NCBI GenBank assembly: GCA_022013695.1
Contig: JAKLPS010000011.1
Span: forward strand, 1-64,000
Length of the DNA stretch: 64,000 nucleotides
Direction: 5' to 3'
From: Weeksellaceae bacterium
Lineage (GTDB): Bacteria > Bacteroidota > Bacteroidia > Flavobacteriales > Weeksellaceae
Made by a program: the position numbers and the translations under genes. Below, one piece after another: positions 24,300 to 33,207 of this stretch (the stretch's first letter is position 1; each line of letters starts with the position of its first letter). The notes beneath the pieces were generated by a model that was not told where the DNA came from, ran no database searches, and saw only the letters and a program-made list of their open reading frames with translations.

Positions 24300-25034
24300 A
24301 TGAGAATTATTTCACTTGTACCTTCGATTACGGAAACCTTATTTGATCTGGGTTTGACTTCTGATGAGATTATTGGAAGGACAAAATTCTGCATTCATCC
24401 GCAAGAATTGGTGAAAAATGTCGAGATTATTGGCGGAACCAAGAATCTTAATCTTGATAAAATTAAATCCCTTAAACCCGACCTCATCATCGCCAACAAA
24501 GAGGAAAACGTCAAAGAACAGGTTGAGGAATTGATAAAAGACTTCAAAGTTTTGGTTACAAATGTTGAGACTTTGGAAGACAATTATTATTTAATTAAAC
24601 AACTGGGACATATTTTCGAAAAAGAGGAGAATGCGCAATTTTTTAATCTTAAAACTTACGAAGTTTTTGACATTCCGAAACTGGAAAACCGTTTAAAAGT
24701 CGCTTATCTCATTTGGAAAGATCCTTATATGACGGTTGGTGGCGATACTTTTATTTCGGGGATTTTGGATGAATTGGGATTTGAGAATTGGTTTAAAAAT
24801 CAGAAACGTTATCCCGAAATTCAATTGGAAGATTTGAAAGAAGCGGATTTGATTTTCCTATCTTCTGAACCCTTTCCTTTTAAAGAAAAACATATTTCGG
24901 AGATTCACAATACTTGTGTTAATCAAAAAATAATGGTTGTGGATGGTGAAGCTTTTTCGTGGTATGGATCGCACTTGGCGAAGTGTGGAGCATATTATCG
25001 CGAACTTTTGGACGAAATCTTTACAGGCAAGTAA
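24300..25034 (+). CDS. BtuF-like periplasmic-binding-fold protein
   Basis: A 244-residue protein of the helical-backbone metal/cobalamin binding family (BtuF/FhuD fold). It starts MRIISLVPSITETLFDLGL, typical of the group, then GRTKFCIHP, IGGTKNLNLDKIKSLKPDLI, VGGDTFISGIL and ends SWYGSHL. There is no signal peptide, so it may be cytoplasmic; such leaderless homologues are common in Bacteroidetes and their ligand is unknown. I choose the ATG at 24300 because homologues begin there; upstream in-frame starts lie in the hairpin. No ABC permease or ATPase is adjacent. Confidence 0.85.
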   Translation: MRIISLVPSITETLFDLGLTSDEIIGRTKFCIHPQELVKNVEIIGGTKNLNLDKIKSLKPDLIIANKEENVKEQVEELIKDFKVLVTNVETLEDNYYLIKQLGHIFEKEENAQFFNLKTYEVFDIPKLENRLKVAYLIWKDPYMTVGGDTFISGILDELGFENWFKNQKRYPEIQLEDLKEADLIFLSSEPFPFKEKHISEIHNTCVNQKIMVVDGEAFSWYGSHLAKCGAYYRELLDEIFTGK

Positions 25035-25040
25035 AATGAT

Positions 25041-25068
25041 AAAAAGCGCAAACGATTTGCCCTTTTTT
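25041..25068. terminator. Bidirectional terminator between convergent genes
   Basis: AAAAAG-GCAAA (25041-25052) pairs with TTTGC-CTTTTTT (25056-25068) with a single C/C mismatch and a 3-nt loop. It has A's on one side and T's on the other, so it can work for both the BtuF-like gene and the GAF gene. Confidence 0.7.
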
Positions 25069-25083
25069 GATTTGGATTCAAAC

Positions 25084-25533
25084 CTATAAAATCCTCGCAA
25101 CCTCCTCGCAAAGCCACTTCAGCATTTCCTCATCTTCTTTGGTAAAGGGATCTATGGAATGACTGTCAATATCTATTTGACCAATATTCTCTCCGTTCTT
25201 GAAAATAGGAACCACGATCTCCGCTTTTGTATCGATGGAACAAGACAGATAATTATCCTGAGCGTGAACATCCGGAACTACGAAAGTCTCTCCAGAAACC
25301 GCTACCTGACCGCAAATCCCTTTACCAAACGGAATAATAATATGATCTGTCACCGCGCCAACGTAAGGTCCTAAAGCCAATTCATCTTTGTCGCCATTTT
25401 TGAAATAGAATCCTGTCCAGTTGTAATAAGAGATTTCCTTGTCCAAAACCTGACAAACTTTGAGAAGTTTCGCATTCGTATCGTGATCCGGACTTTCCAA
25501 AATGAAGGAAAGTCGCTTCCTAAGCTCTACCAT
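25084..25533 (-). CDS. msrC: GAF domain protein, free methionine-R-sulfoxide reductase type
   Basis: A 149-residue single GAF domain. The family fRMsr (MsrC) reduces free methionine-R-sulfoxide with thioredoxin. The key segments are YNWTGFYF, LGPYVG, IPFGKGICGQ (Cys74), VVPDVHAQDNYLSCSI (Cys98) and EIVVPIFKNGENIGQIDIDS. Cys74 and Cys98 match two of the three family cysteines, including the catalytic one before the EIV strand. Cys27 is not an obvious equivalent of the third. It follows the 475-residue gene by 7 bp on the same strand, so they are co-transcribed. Confidence 0.82.
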   Translation of the reverse strand: MVELRKRLSFILESPDHDTNAKLLKVCQVLDKEISYYNWTGFYFKNGDKDELALGPYVGAVTDHIIIPFGKGICGQVAVSGETFVVPDVHAQDNYLSCSIDTKAEIVVPIFKNGENIGQIDIDSHSIDPFTKEDEEMLKWLCEEVARIL

Positions 25534-25540
25534 CGTTTTT

Positions 25541-26968
25541 TTATTTTAATCCGTCAAAAGTTAATTCTTTGTAACCGAACATTCCTCGGTCTTTTATCAT
25601 TTGAGAAACGCCATTTGGCAATTCCTCTTCCCAACCCAGATCGTGGGCCATTATTTTTTTCAGAATCTCTCTCGAGTAGATTTCTAGGAATTTTGGATTA
25701 TAATTTTCGATATCTACGATTCTCTTGTTGAGCTTAAAATATTTGTATAATTCTTTCAAATTATCGTGAACTTTTAGATTTTCCGAGGTCAGCAATTCGC
25801 CGGTCTCAGGATCTTTGTAAGGATAAAGATAAACGCGCATATCTTTTTTGAAGAACTTACCGAAAGCCTCCAAAATTCCGCCCGAAAGATTTTTGTAATA
25901 TTCCTCGTCGAAGACGTCCAAAAGATTGTTGACGCCCATCGCCACTCCGATATGCTGATTGGTGAATGTAGAGAAATAATCTACCATTCTGTAATATTCG
26001 GAGAAATTGGAAATCATCACCGTGTAACCCAAAGTTCCGAGAATATCGACCCGGTCCAGAAAATCGCGCTCATCGATATCTCCCGCTGCTCTCAGATTAG
26101 AAATTGTAATTTCAAAAAGAATCTGGGTATTCCCATCGTCACAAGTATTATCCTGATTAAACATTTCCAAACCTTGCTCGAACATATCTATATTGACACG
26201 CGTCACCGGCCGGAAACTTCCTCTGACGGCAAAAATATTTTTTTTGTAAAGAATATCGGCCGGAAGCATATTATTTCCTTTGGAATTAAAAATAACCGCA
26301 TCCGTCATTCCCAATTTGACCAGTTGGAGGCTCATCAAGCGATTGTCCACATACTGGAAAACCGGACCGCTGAAGTCTATCATATCAATCTCCAAACGGT
26401 CGAGCGAAATATCATCGTACAAAGATTCTACCAGAACCCTCGGATTATCGATGTAGAAATAAGCGCCATAGATCAGATTGACACCCAAACTACCGAGCGT
26501 TTCCTGTTGCAAAGTGGGATTGGTTTCTTTGAATTTGATATGGATTACGATTTCGTTGTAATCCTCGTCTTCCGAATTCTGATATCTGATTCCCACCCAA
26601 CCGTGACCTCTGGACGTTTTGTCAAAATTGATCGTTGTTACGGTATTGGCGTAAGTAAAAAACTTTTTGCCTGGATTTTTTTCTCTTGGGATCCTTTCCT
26701 CGATGAGGGCCATTTCGTACCGAAGCATCTTGCGAAGACGGTTCTGCGTGACGTATCGGTTTTTGGTTTCGGTGCCGTAGATGGCATCACTGAAGTCCTT
26801 ATCATAAGCCGACATCGCCTTCGCAATGGTTTGAGAAGCACCACCCGCCCTGAAAAAATGTCTTACCGTCTCCTGACCCGCTCCAATCTCGGCAAATGTC
26901 CCGTAAATAGAGGTGTCTAAATTGACGGCCAATGCTTTCTGCTTGGGGGTAAGTTTTGTCTTTATCAC
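25541..26968 (-). CDS. Conserved Bacteroidetes protein of unknown function
   Basis: A 475-residue soluble protein. Its start, LTPKQKALAVNLDTSIYGTF, then FAEIGAGQETVRHFFRAGGA, is highly conserved in Bacteroidetes. I recall that homologues are often auto-named nicotinate-nucleotide adenylyltransferase or TonB-dependent receptor. Neither fits: there is no HxGH nucleotidyl transferase motif, no signal peptide and no barrel. Recognisable conserved blocks include KAMSAYDKDFSDAIYG, GHGWVGIRYQ, MIDFSGPVFQYVDNRLM and LYPYKDPETGELLT. A TATTTTTG box lies 40 bp upstream. It forms an operon with the GAF gene. Confidence 0.8.
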   Translation of the reverse strand: MIKTKLTPKQKALAVNLDTSIYGTFAEIGAGQETVRHFFRAGGASQTIAKAMSAYDKDFSDAIYGTETKNRYVTQNRLRKMLRYEMALIEERIPREKNPGKKFFTYANTVTTINFDKTSRGHGWVGIRYQNSEDEDYNEIVIHIKFKETNPTLQQETLGSLGVNLIYGAYFYIDNPRVLVESLYDDISLDRLEIDMIDFSGPVFQYVDNRLMSLQLVKLGMTDAVIFNSKGNNMLPADILYKKNIFAVRGSFRPVTRVNIDMFEQGLEMFNQDNTCDDGNTQILFEITISNLRAAGDIDERDFLDRVDILGTLGYTVMISNFSEYYRMVDYFSTFTNQHIGVAMGVNNLLDVFDEEYYKNLSGGILEAFGKFFKKDMRVYLYPYKDPETGELLTSENLKVHDNLKELYKYFKLNKRIVDIENYNPKFLEIYSREILKKIMAHDLGWEEELPNGVSQMIKDRGMFGYKELTFDGLK

Positions 26969-27008
26969 GAAGAATTAGATTTATTTTGTAAATTTACCAA
27001 AATAACAG

Positions 27009-27016
27009 CAAAAATA
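27009..27016 (-). promoter_or_regulatory. -7 box upstream of the 475-residue gene
   Basis: Read on the minus strand this is TATTTTTG, matching TAnnTTTG, with a leader of about 35 nt. The 51-bp gap is shared with the divergent metallo-hydrolase gene that starts at 27020, whose own -7 box is not obvious. Confidence 0.45.
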
Positions 27017-27019
27017 AAA

Positions 27020-27787
27020 ATGCTTTTAAAATTTTTAGGAACCGGTACCTCGCAAGGCATTCCTGTTATTGGCAGCCATCATCCGGTTTGCCTTTCTACC
27101 AACCCAAAAGACAAGCGTTTGCGCACTTCCGCACTGGTAACTTCTGACTCTGGAAAGAAGATTTTGATAGATTGCGGACCCGATTTTCGCCAACAAATGT
27201 TGTCGAATAACGAAGAACGGGTTGATGCCGTACTCATCACGCATGAGCACAACGATCATATCATCGGGCTGGATGATCTGCGACCCCTGATATTCATCAA
27301 CAAGAAGTCGATGCCGATCTATTGCAATTCGCGCGTTGCCAAAGAAATCAAAGACCGCTTTCCTTATGCTTTTATTGAACAAAAATATCCCGGCGCGCCG
27401 AGTTTTGAGCTGTTGGAGATTGAGCGTGATTTCACATTGTTTGATGAAGTGCATATTCAGCCGATTGATATTATACATTCCGAAATTAATATCCTTGGGT
27501 TTAAGTTTAAAAACCTGGCCTACATTACGGATGCGAGCGAAATTAGCGATCAGGAAAAGGACAAATTGAAGAATTTGGAGATTTTCATTATCAACTGTCT
27601 CAGAAAAACCACGCCTCATCATTCCCATTTCATCCTGCCGCAAGTCTTGGATTTGGTGAATGAGCTTAAACCAAAAAAAACCTATCTCATCCACATCAGC
27701 CACGATTTGGGATTTCACGACGAAGTAGAAATGGAGCTTCCGGAACGTGTTCATCTGGCCTATGACGGATTGGAAATCGAATTTTGA
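27020..27787 (+). CDS. Metallo-beta-lactamase fold hydrolase (PhnP-like)
   Basis: A 255-residue cytoplasmic hydrolase. It starts MLLKFLGTGTSQGIPVIG, a hallmark of the PhnP/RNase Z-like phosphodiesterase group. The di-metal site is seen in THEHNDHIIGLDDLRPL (HxHxDH), with further ligands in YITDAS and LIHISHDLG. CLSTNPKDKRLRTSALV and LIDCGPDFRQQ also fit. The group includes cyclic phosphodiesterases and lipoate-linked proteins, so the substrate is uncertain. It lies alone, divergent from the preceding operon and 113 bp before the tRNA gene. Confidence 0.9.
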   Translation: MLLKFLGTGTSQGIPVIGSHHPVCLSTNPKDKRLRTSALVTSDSGKKILIDCGPDFRQQMLSNNEERVDAVLITHEHNDHIIGLDDLRPLIFINKKSMPIYCNSRVAKEIKDRFPYAFIEQKYPGAPSFELLEIERDFTLFDEVHIQPIDIIHSEINILGFKFKNLAYITDASEISDQEKDKLKNLEIFIINCLRKTTPHHSHFILPQVLDLVNELKPKKTYLIHISHDLGFHDEVEMELPERVHLAYDGLEIEF

Positions 27788-27873
27788 TTATAAAGCAATT
27801 TGATTTTGAGCTTGATGATAAAATAAAATTTAAAATATTTTGAAATCACTTTTATGGGCTGGAAAATAAATCT

Positions 27874-27881
27874 TATATTTG
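27874..27881 (+). promoter_or_regulatory. -7 box of the tRNA-Leu promoter
   Basis: TATATTTG matches TAnnTTTG and lies 19 bases before the mature tRNA 5' end, a short precursor leader. Confidence 0.65.
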
Positions 27882-27900
27882 CAGACCAATTTATCACAAT

Positions 27901-27982
27901 GCCCAGTTGGCGGAATTGGTAGACGCGCTAGACTCAAACTCTAGTATCGAAAGATGTGCCGGTTCGATTCCGGCACTGGGTA
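27901..27982 (+). tRNA. tRNA-Leu (anticodon CAA)
   Basis: An 82-nt class II tRNA reading UUG codons. The acceptor stem GCCCAGT pairs with ACTGGGT (one G-U), with discriminator A at 27982. The anticodon arm is CTAGA-CTCAAAC-TCTAG, placing CAA at positions 34-36. A long variable arm follows (TATCGAAAGATGT), as expected for Leu, then the T arm GCCGGTTCGATTCCGGC. The 3' CCA is not encoded. Confidence 0.96.
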
Positions 27983-27985
27983 CAG

Positions 27986-28022
27986 AAAACGTTGTTAATC
28001 TATTGATTTTCAGCGTTTTTTT
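27986..28022 (+). terminator. Probable terminator of tRNA-Leu
   Basis: AAAACG (27986-27991) can pair with CGTTTT (28014-28019) in front of a run of T's ending at 28022. The loop is long, so the assignment is moderate. Confidence 0.5.
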
Positions 28023-28410
28023 ATTACTTAAATTCAACTAATAAATGTAACTTTTTGAGAAAATAATTGCATTTAACTAGAAAATAAGGAAAAAAATCCA
28101 GTACTAATGGTCGAAACCTTTCGCAAAGCAAATAGTTCAACCTGAAAGACAAAAGATCGTTCGTTGGTGGGGATTTTAAAAGAACTTCATCCAAAGAACT
28201 TGAAATCAAAAGCCAAATTAGTGGGAAAAAATGTCCGAAAAAGTATAAAATTTAGAAGAAAAATTACGTCGTACATCTAAAATCACAAGGAATGTCCGCG
28301 AAAAAAAAATAATCGGCCAATTAGAAGTCCATAAGTTCATTTTCAATAAATCAATAACCAAGGACAATTTGCATTTATTGCTTATCAGCCAAATTAAAAA
28401 TCACCATTGA
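28023..28410. other. Gap of about 390 bp without a credible gene
   Basis: No frame is longer than about 60 codons. Three short plus-strand stretches (from 28146, for example KDRSLVGILKELHPK, and a 50-codon one ending ISQIKNHH before 28410) lie in different frames and carry no recognised motif. The lysine-rich, frame-shifting pattern could be a decayed gene, but I could not tie it to a transposase or any family. Confidence 0.4.
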
Positions 28411-28446
28411 AAAAAAACCACCTAGATAAAGCAAATAGGTGGTTTT
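28411..28446 (-). terminator. Terminator of the M36 metalloprotease gene
   Basis: AAAACCACCTA (28414-28424) pairs perfectly with TAGGTGGTTTT (28436-28446). On the minus strand it is followed by a run of T's (28411-28417). It sits 20 bp after the protease stop codon. Confidence 0.88.
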
Positions 28447-28466
28447 AAGATCGATCAGGACTATTT

Positions 28467-31046
28467 TTATTTACTAATAATTAGTTTGGAGCTATATGTT
28501 ACGCCTATTCCGGAGGCTTTTACAATGTAAACACCGGCCGGAAGTTTTTGAGTATTAATCGCTTCTTTGGCAGGAGGATTTATTTGCTGGCTTAGAGCCA
28601 ACTTGCCCGCTGCATCATAGATTTCCACATTGACATTTCCAATAAGATGATTTTTAAAGTCTAAGAAAAACTCATTTTTGGCGGGGTTGGGATAAAGGCT
28701 GAATCCCTTCGCTGCGGTAACTTCAGACGTACCAAGAGCACACTCTGCAGGCACCGTAAAGTCTTCAATCTGATCGGTCATAACTGTTTTTGAACCAGCA
28801 GAAGCATTGACACCAACGCCTCTTTTTGCAAATGTACTCCAGATGAGGCATTTGTTTGCGCCATTTGTAGATGCCTGATCTGCTGCGATAATTCCATCCC
28901 TGCCCATTATAAAGGTTGGGTAGCAACCCTGCAACTTCAGCCCATCTACCACAGCTTGGAAAACTCTTGCAGAACCAGAAGATGCATTAGCAGCAATATC
29001 ATTATTGAAACCGTATTTTTCTACATATTTCCAGTGCAAATCCCAAAGAATCGTTGCCCACACAAAACCAATATCATGAACTTCGGTCATACTATTTGTG
29101 CTTCCGTAAGTATAATTGTTAATGCCGAAATCTGGTGAATATTTTGCAGGACGAATTCCCCCACCATTGGTTGGCTCGCTGGTGGCATAAGTTCCTATTC
29201 CTCTTGGTACGGCTGCATTATCCGTAGACCTCATAGTGAGCATTAGAGCTAAGAAATCTGACCATCCTTCTCCCATTTGCTCTTTATCAACAGTGGAGCT
29301 TAAGCAGGCAACAGAAGTTCCTGTTAGTCTTGTTGATAATCCATGTCCATATTCGTGACTGATGATTCCATTATCTACGCTTCCGTCTCGTACGGGTACG
29401 CTAAGTGTAACGTTTACCGTTTGTCCTCCGTTAATTAAGGCATTAATAGCTTCTCCTCTGGATTGTGGTAGAAATACCGACGGGATATTAATTACTGTCA
29501 CCCCATCGCCGGACATATTAGTAACGGCTTCTCCGGGACTGGTTGCAGCATCTGGAGAGTTGAACACAATTCCTGCAATGGCACCCGCATCTTGCATATT
29601 TTTTACCTTCAAAATAAAATTACAGCTTCCTCTCTGTGCAATACCAATCTTACCAGAAAGTGATCCGGCTGGAAGTGCGGTACAAGCATCCAAAGTAGGA
29701 GAGATAGCAACATCTCCAGTCACAGACTTCTTCCACAAGGGCGGACCAAAATAGCCCAATCCAATGGATGGGATACTGGTTCCTGCAACGGTCGATGGCG
29801 CGTTAAAAGCAAAATAGGGCTGCGTACCTAGCCAAATGTACATTTGCATTCTGGGTTTGGAACCATCAGATGGCGTAGAAAAATTGGCATTGTTATAATA
29901 TCCCAAGGACAAATCGGAAACGCCAGCTCCGTCTCTGGCTTCTGCTAATACATAATCGTTCTGAGACGCTCCTTTTCCAAAATTATATGCCTGAAAATTT
30001 TTGGAAGTTTCTGTAAATCCGAATTTATAAAGAACATCGTGAACTTTGTTATTAACATAAAACAAATTGGTAATCGCGGCATTTTTGTAGCTATCTAATC
30101 CGTTGGATGGATCAAATGCGAAATCAAAAAGATGGGATGCACCACCGTCAGCCGAAGGACCAATGGTATTGGTGCTGTTTTCATCGGTGTAAGCGTGAAC
30201 ATTATTACCACGCGTAATGGTATATTCTGTGGTATTGTCATTTTGCCATCCTAAGGAAGAGGCTGTTAAATCCCAGGGATTGGTAAGCAGCGAGCGATCT
30301 CCGAATGTTGGCGCTTCTATGGGCAGCGGAAAAACATTGTACGATGCATTATTGACCAAAACAGGAGAAAGGATTCCGCTTGCTGTATTCTGCGGACCTA
30401 CTTGAACCTGATTCACTAGTTTATCTTCCCGCAAAGGTGCTCTGTCAAAAGCACCATCCTTGAAATCACACGAAAGTGTGAGGTTATCTTGGCTGTAAAT
30501 TTTCCCTGTGTGGGCGTCAGCCACGATGTGCCAAAGGTTGGGTGATTTTTCCTGATAAAATTCAAGCTCGTAAGCAAGAACAAGGTTGGATCCGTTATCA
30601 TAATATACCAAAGGGGGTTTTTTAATTTCTCCTTTTGCGAGCGAATCCTTGTACGATTGTACGGCGGATAATTTCATATTCTCCACAACTTTCACAAGAA
30701 TATTCTGAGCGTCCATTGCCTGCGAAATACTTGATGTTTTGGAAACGCGGGCAGTAAAATCTCCAGCATAATTCAGAACTTGACTATCTCTTACCAACAG
30801 CGTGGCCGAATTACCGAAAACCGGAATGCCGTTAGAAGCCTGCTGAATTTTTACAACGGTAGCATTCAAAGATTTGGACGGGTCTTCCGAAGAGATTATA
30901 AAATCTTTGTTGGTTACATTCTTCCCTATTAATGGGGATGTGCTCAGGTATTTCTCGACTACTGTTTTGGAATTCTGCGCGAAGACAGAATTTACAGAAA
31001 GTATCGACAATACCAAAATTAGAGGGGGTAGATTTCTGTTCTTCAT
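28467..31046 (-). CDS. Secreted M36 (fungalysin) metalloprotease with T9SS sorting domain
   Basis: An 859-residue exported protease. After the signal peptide (about 1-23) comes a fungalysin-type propeptide with LVLAYELEFYQE and WHIVADAHTGKIYSQDN. The M36 catalytic domain holds the zinc motif SHEYGHGLSTRL (HEYGH near 563) and the third ligand region EQMGEGWSDFLAL. A PA (protease-associated) domain is inserted before it (about 445-545: GKIGIAQRGSCNF, AIAGIVFNS). The end (from about 785) is a type A T9SS sorting domain, FSLYPNPAKNEFFLDF to SSKLIISK. It should be secreted through the outer membrane and processed, to digest extracellular protein. Confidence 0.95.
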   Translation of the reverse strand: MKNRNLPPLILVLSILSVNSVFAQNSKTVVEKYLSTSPLIGKNVTNKDFIISSEDPSKSLNATVVKIQQASNGIPVFGNSATLLVRDSQVLNYAGDFTARVSKTSSISQAMDAQNILVKVVENMKLSAVQSYKDSLAKGEIKKPPLVYYDNGSNLVLAYELEFYQEKSPNLWHIVADAHTGKIYSQDNLTLSCDFKDGAFDRAPLREDKLVNQVQVGPQNTASGILSPVLVNNASYNVFPLPIEAPTFGDRSLLTNPWDLTASSLGWQNDNTTEYTITRGNNVHAYTDENSTNTIGPSADGGASHLFDFAFDPSNGLDSYKNAAITNLFYVNNKVHDVLYKFGFTETSKNFQAYNFGKGASQNDYVLAEARDGAGVSDLSLGYYNNANFSTPSDGSKPRMQMYIWLGTQPYFAFNAPSTVAGTSIPSIGLGYFGPPLWKKSVTGDVAISPTLDACTALPAGSLSGKIGIAQRGSCNFILKVKNMQDAGAIAGIVFNSPDAATSPGEAVTNMSGDGVTVINIPSVFLPQSRGEAINALINGGQTVNVTLSVPVRDGSVDNGIISHEYGHGLSTRLTGTSVACLSSTVDKEQMGEGWSDFLALMLTMRSTDNAAVPRGIGTYATSEPTNGGGIRPAKYSPDFGINNYTYGSTNSMTEVHDIGFVWATILWDLHWKYVEKYGFNNDIAANASSGSARVFQAVVDGLKLQGCYPTFIMGRDGIIAADQASTNGANKCLIWSTFAKRGVGVNASAGSKTVMTDQIEDFTVPAECALGTSEVTAAKGFSLYPNPAKNEFFLDFKNHLIGNVNVEIYDAAGKLALSQQINPPAKEAINTQKLPAGVYIVKASGIGVTYSSKLIISK

Positions 31047-31114
31047 ATTTTTTTTAGCATTTCATTAAATAATCCATCAAATTTATTAAAAAAGAAACAA
31101 TTATAGATAAAAAT

Positions 31115-31151
31115 CATAAAAAAAGCATTCCAATGATGACTGGAATGCTTT
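31115..31151 (-). terminator. Terminator of rpsA
   Basis: AAAGCATTCCA (31122-31132) pairs with TGGAATGCTTT (31141-31151), with an 8-nt loop and a run of A's to the left that reads as T's on the minus strand. It lies just after the rpsA stop at 31176. Confidence 0.85.
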
Positions 31152-31175
31152 CTAAAAGTTGAAAAGTGGTGGAAA

Positions 31176-32993
31176 TTATTTTTCTTCGTCCATTTTTCTT
31201 TTCAATTCTGCCAATACATCGATGTCACCAAGTGTGGATTTTTCTTCGTTGTTGGAAGATGTTGATGCACTGTTATTATTGCTATTATTATTAGATCTAT
31301 TGTTAGAAGCTTCTCTCGCGTTTTTCTTCTCTTCGTCTTTGAAGATTCCGGTGTGAGAAACAACCACTCTTTTGAATTCTTTGTTGAATTCGATCACTTT
31401 GAACTGAGCCTCTTCACCTTTTTTGATTTTGGATCCGTCTTCCTTCTCCAATAATCTTGATGGGCAAAATGCTTCAACTTCCACATCTTCGAACTGAACC
31501 GATGCGCCTTTGTCGTGTACCTCAGTTGCTTTTCCGGCGTGTACAGTTCCTTCAGCGTATTTGGTTTCGAATTTATCCCAAGGGTTTTCAGTCAATTGTT
31601 TGTGACCTAGAGACAATCTTCTTGCTTGCGTGTCCAGTTCTAATACGATCACGTTTAATTGATCTCCAACCGCACAGAACTCAGATGGGTGTTTGATTTT
31701 CTTAGTCCAAGAAAGGTCTGAGATATAGATCAATCCATCGATTCCTTCTTCCAATTCTACGAACACGCCGAAGTTGGTAAAGTTTCTCACCGTTCCAACG
31801 TGCGTTGAACCGACTGGATATTTAGCTTCGATATTTTCCCAAGGATCTTTGTTCAATTGCTTGATACCTAGAGAGATTTTTCTGTCTTCTCTATCCAAAG
31901 TCAATACTTCTGCTTCTACCTCATCTCCTACTTTTACAAAGTCTCCTGCACTTCTCAAGTGTGTACTCCAAGACATTTCAGAAACGTGGATCAATCCTTC
32001 TACACCTGGAGCGATCTCTACGAAGGCACCATAGTCCGCAAGGACTACTACTTTTCCTTTCACTTTGTCACCAACTTTCAGGTCAGCAGAAAGCGCATCC
32101 CAAGGGTGCGGTTCTAATTGCTTCATACCCAATTGGATTCTTGTTTTCTCATCATCAAAATCAAGGATAACCACTTTTACAGTTTGTCCGTCTTCCAAGA
32201 TCTCAGATGGGTGGTTCACTCGAGACCAAGAAAGGTCTGTGATGTGAATCAATCCGTCAACACCTCCTAGATCTACGAATACACCGTAAGAAGTAATATT
32301 TTTAACAGTTCCTTCAAGAACCTGTCCTTTTTCTAATTGACCGATAATCTCTCGTTTCTGGCCTTCGAGATCCGCTTCGATAAGCGCTTTGTGAGATACA
32401 ACGACGTTTTTGAACTCAGGGTTGATTTTCACAACTTTGAACTCCATCGTTTTACCTACGAACTGATCGTAATCTTTGATTGGCTTCACGTCGATCTGAG
32501 AACCTGGCAAGAATGCCTCGATTCCGTGAACATCTACGATCATACCGCCTTTGGTTCTAGATTTTACAAAACCGTTGACGATCTCTCCAGTTTCGTGCAG
32601 TTCGTTTACTCTGTCCCAAGCTTTCAGCGTTCTGGCCTTTCTGTGAGATAACTGTAATTGTCCTGTTTTGTCTTCTCTTCTGTCCACCATTACTTCAACT
32701 TCATCACCTACTTTCAGGCCTTGGTTGTAACGGAATTCGTTTAGAGAGATTACACCTTCAGATTTGAAGTTGATATCGACGATCGCTTCTTTGTCTGTCA
32801 ATCTTACAACTGTCCCGATGATCACATCGTTGTCTGCAAGATTGTTAAGAGAACCGTTGTAGATTTCTTCCAATTCTTTCTTCTCGCTTCTATCTTCTGC
32901 GTTAAGACCGGACTCGAAAGAATCCCAATCAAATTGTTCTGGTGTTACGTTTTGGTTCAATAGAACCTCTGCTGAATTTGTCTCTTTTGACAT
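31176..32993 (-). CDS. rpsA: 30S ribosomal protein S1
   Basis: The 605-residue S1 binds mRNA on the small ribosomal subunit. Six S1/OB domains can be read, including IIGTVVRLTDKEAIVDI, GFVKSRTKGGMIVDVHGIEA, GTVKNITSYGVFVDLGG, GKVVVLADYGAFVEIAPG, GTVRNFTNFGVFVELEEG and a divergent sixth, AGKATEVHDKGASVQFED. The C-terminal tail is low complexity, rich in Asn and Ser, and ends ELKRKMDEEK. It is a single-gene unit with a leader of about 115 nt, long enough for the autoregulation known for S1 in other bacteria, which is inference here. Confidence 0.97.
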   Translation of the reverse strand: MSKETNSAEVLLNQNVTPEQFDWDSFESGLNAEDRSEKKELEEIYNGSLNNLADNDVIIGTVVRLTDKEAIVDINFKSEGVISLNEFRYNQGLKVGDEVEVMVDRREDKTGQLQLSHRKARTLKAWDRVNELHETGEIVNGFVKSRTKGGMIVDVHGIEAFLPGSQIDVKPIKDYDQFVGKTMEFKVVKINPEFKNVVVSHKALIEADLEGQKREIIGQLEKGQVLEGTVKNITSYGVFVDLGGVDGLIHITDLSWSRVNHPSEILEDGQTVKVVILDFDDEKTRIQLGMKQLEPHPWDALSADLKVGDKVKGKVVVLADYGAFVEIAPGVEGLIHVSEMSWSTHLRSAGDFVKVGDEVEAEVLTLDREDRKISLGIKQLNKDPWENIEAKYPVGSTHVGTVRNFTNFGVFVELEEGIDGLIYISDLSWTKKIKHPSEFCAVGDQLNVIVLELDTQARRLSLGHKQLTENPWDKFETKYAEGTVHAGKATEVHDKGASVQFEDVEVEAFCPSRLLEKEDGSKIKKGEEAQFKVIEFNKEFKRVVVSHTGIFKDEEKKNAREASNNRSNNNSNNNSASTSSNNEEKSTLGDIDVLAELKRKMDEEK

Positions 32994-33116
32994 TTTCTAA
33001 AAAAATTTGTATTCCTAATTACTTCAGACTTTGGCTTTGCTGTGACTCCTGAAAAATATGGAAGATGTTAATTGTTAATGTTTTACTTCGCCGAAAGTGC
33101 GTTCACAAAAGTGGTG

Positions 33117-33147
33117 CAAAATTAAGAAAAATATTTGAAACCAACAA
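33117..33147 (-). promoter_or_regulatory. Promoter of rpsA
   Basis: On the minus strand TAATTTTG (33117-33124) is a good -7 box and TTG (33142-33147, two overlapping choices) lies about 20 bases upstream as -33. The predicted leader to the ATG at 32993 is about 115 nt. Confidence 0.6.
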
Positions 33148-33207
33148 GATTTTTTAAGAAGTTGAATTTTATGATAACCAATTGATAATCAGATCATAAG
33201 TATACGA

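Noticed and set aside
25952-26920. A 322-codon open frame on the plus strand
   Set aside because: It is fully antisense to the conserved 475-residue gene, has no recognisable domain and no promoter. Long antisense frames arise here from codon bias.
31176-31330. Frameshift suspected at the end of rpsA
   Set aside because: The unusual Asn/Ser-rich segment stays in frame and ends in a normal charged tail; such tails are common in Bacteroidetes S1.
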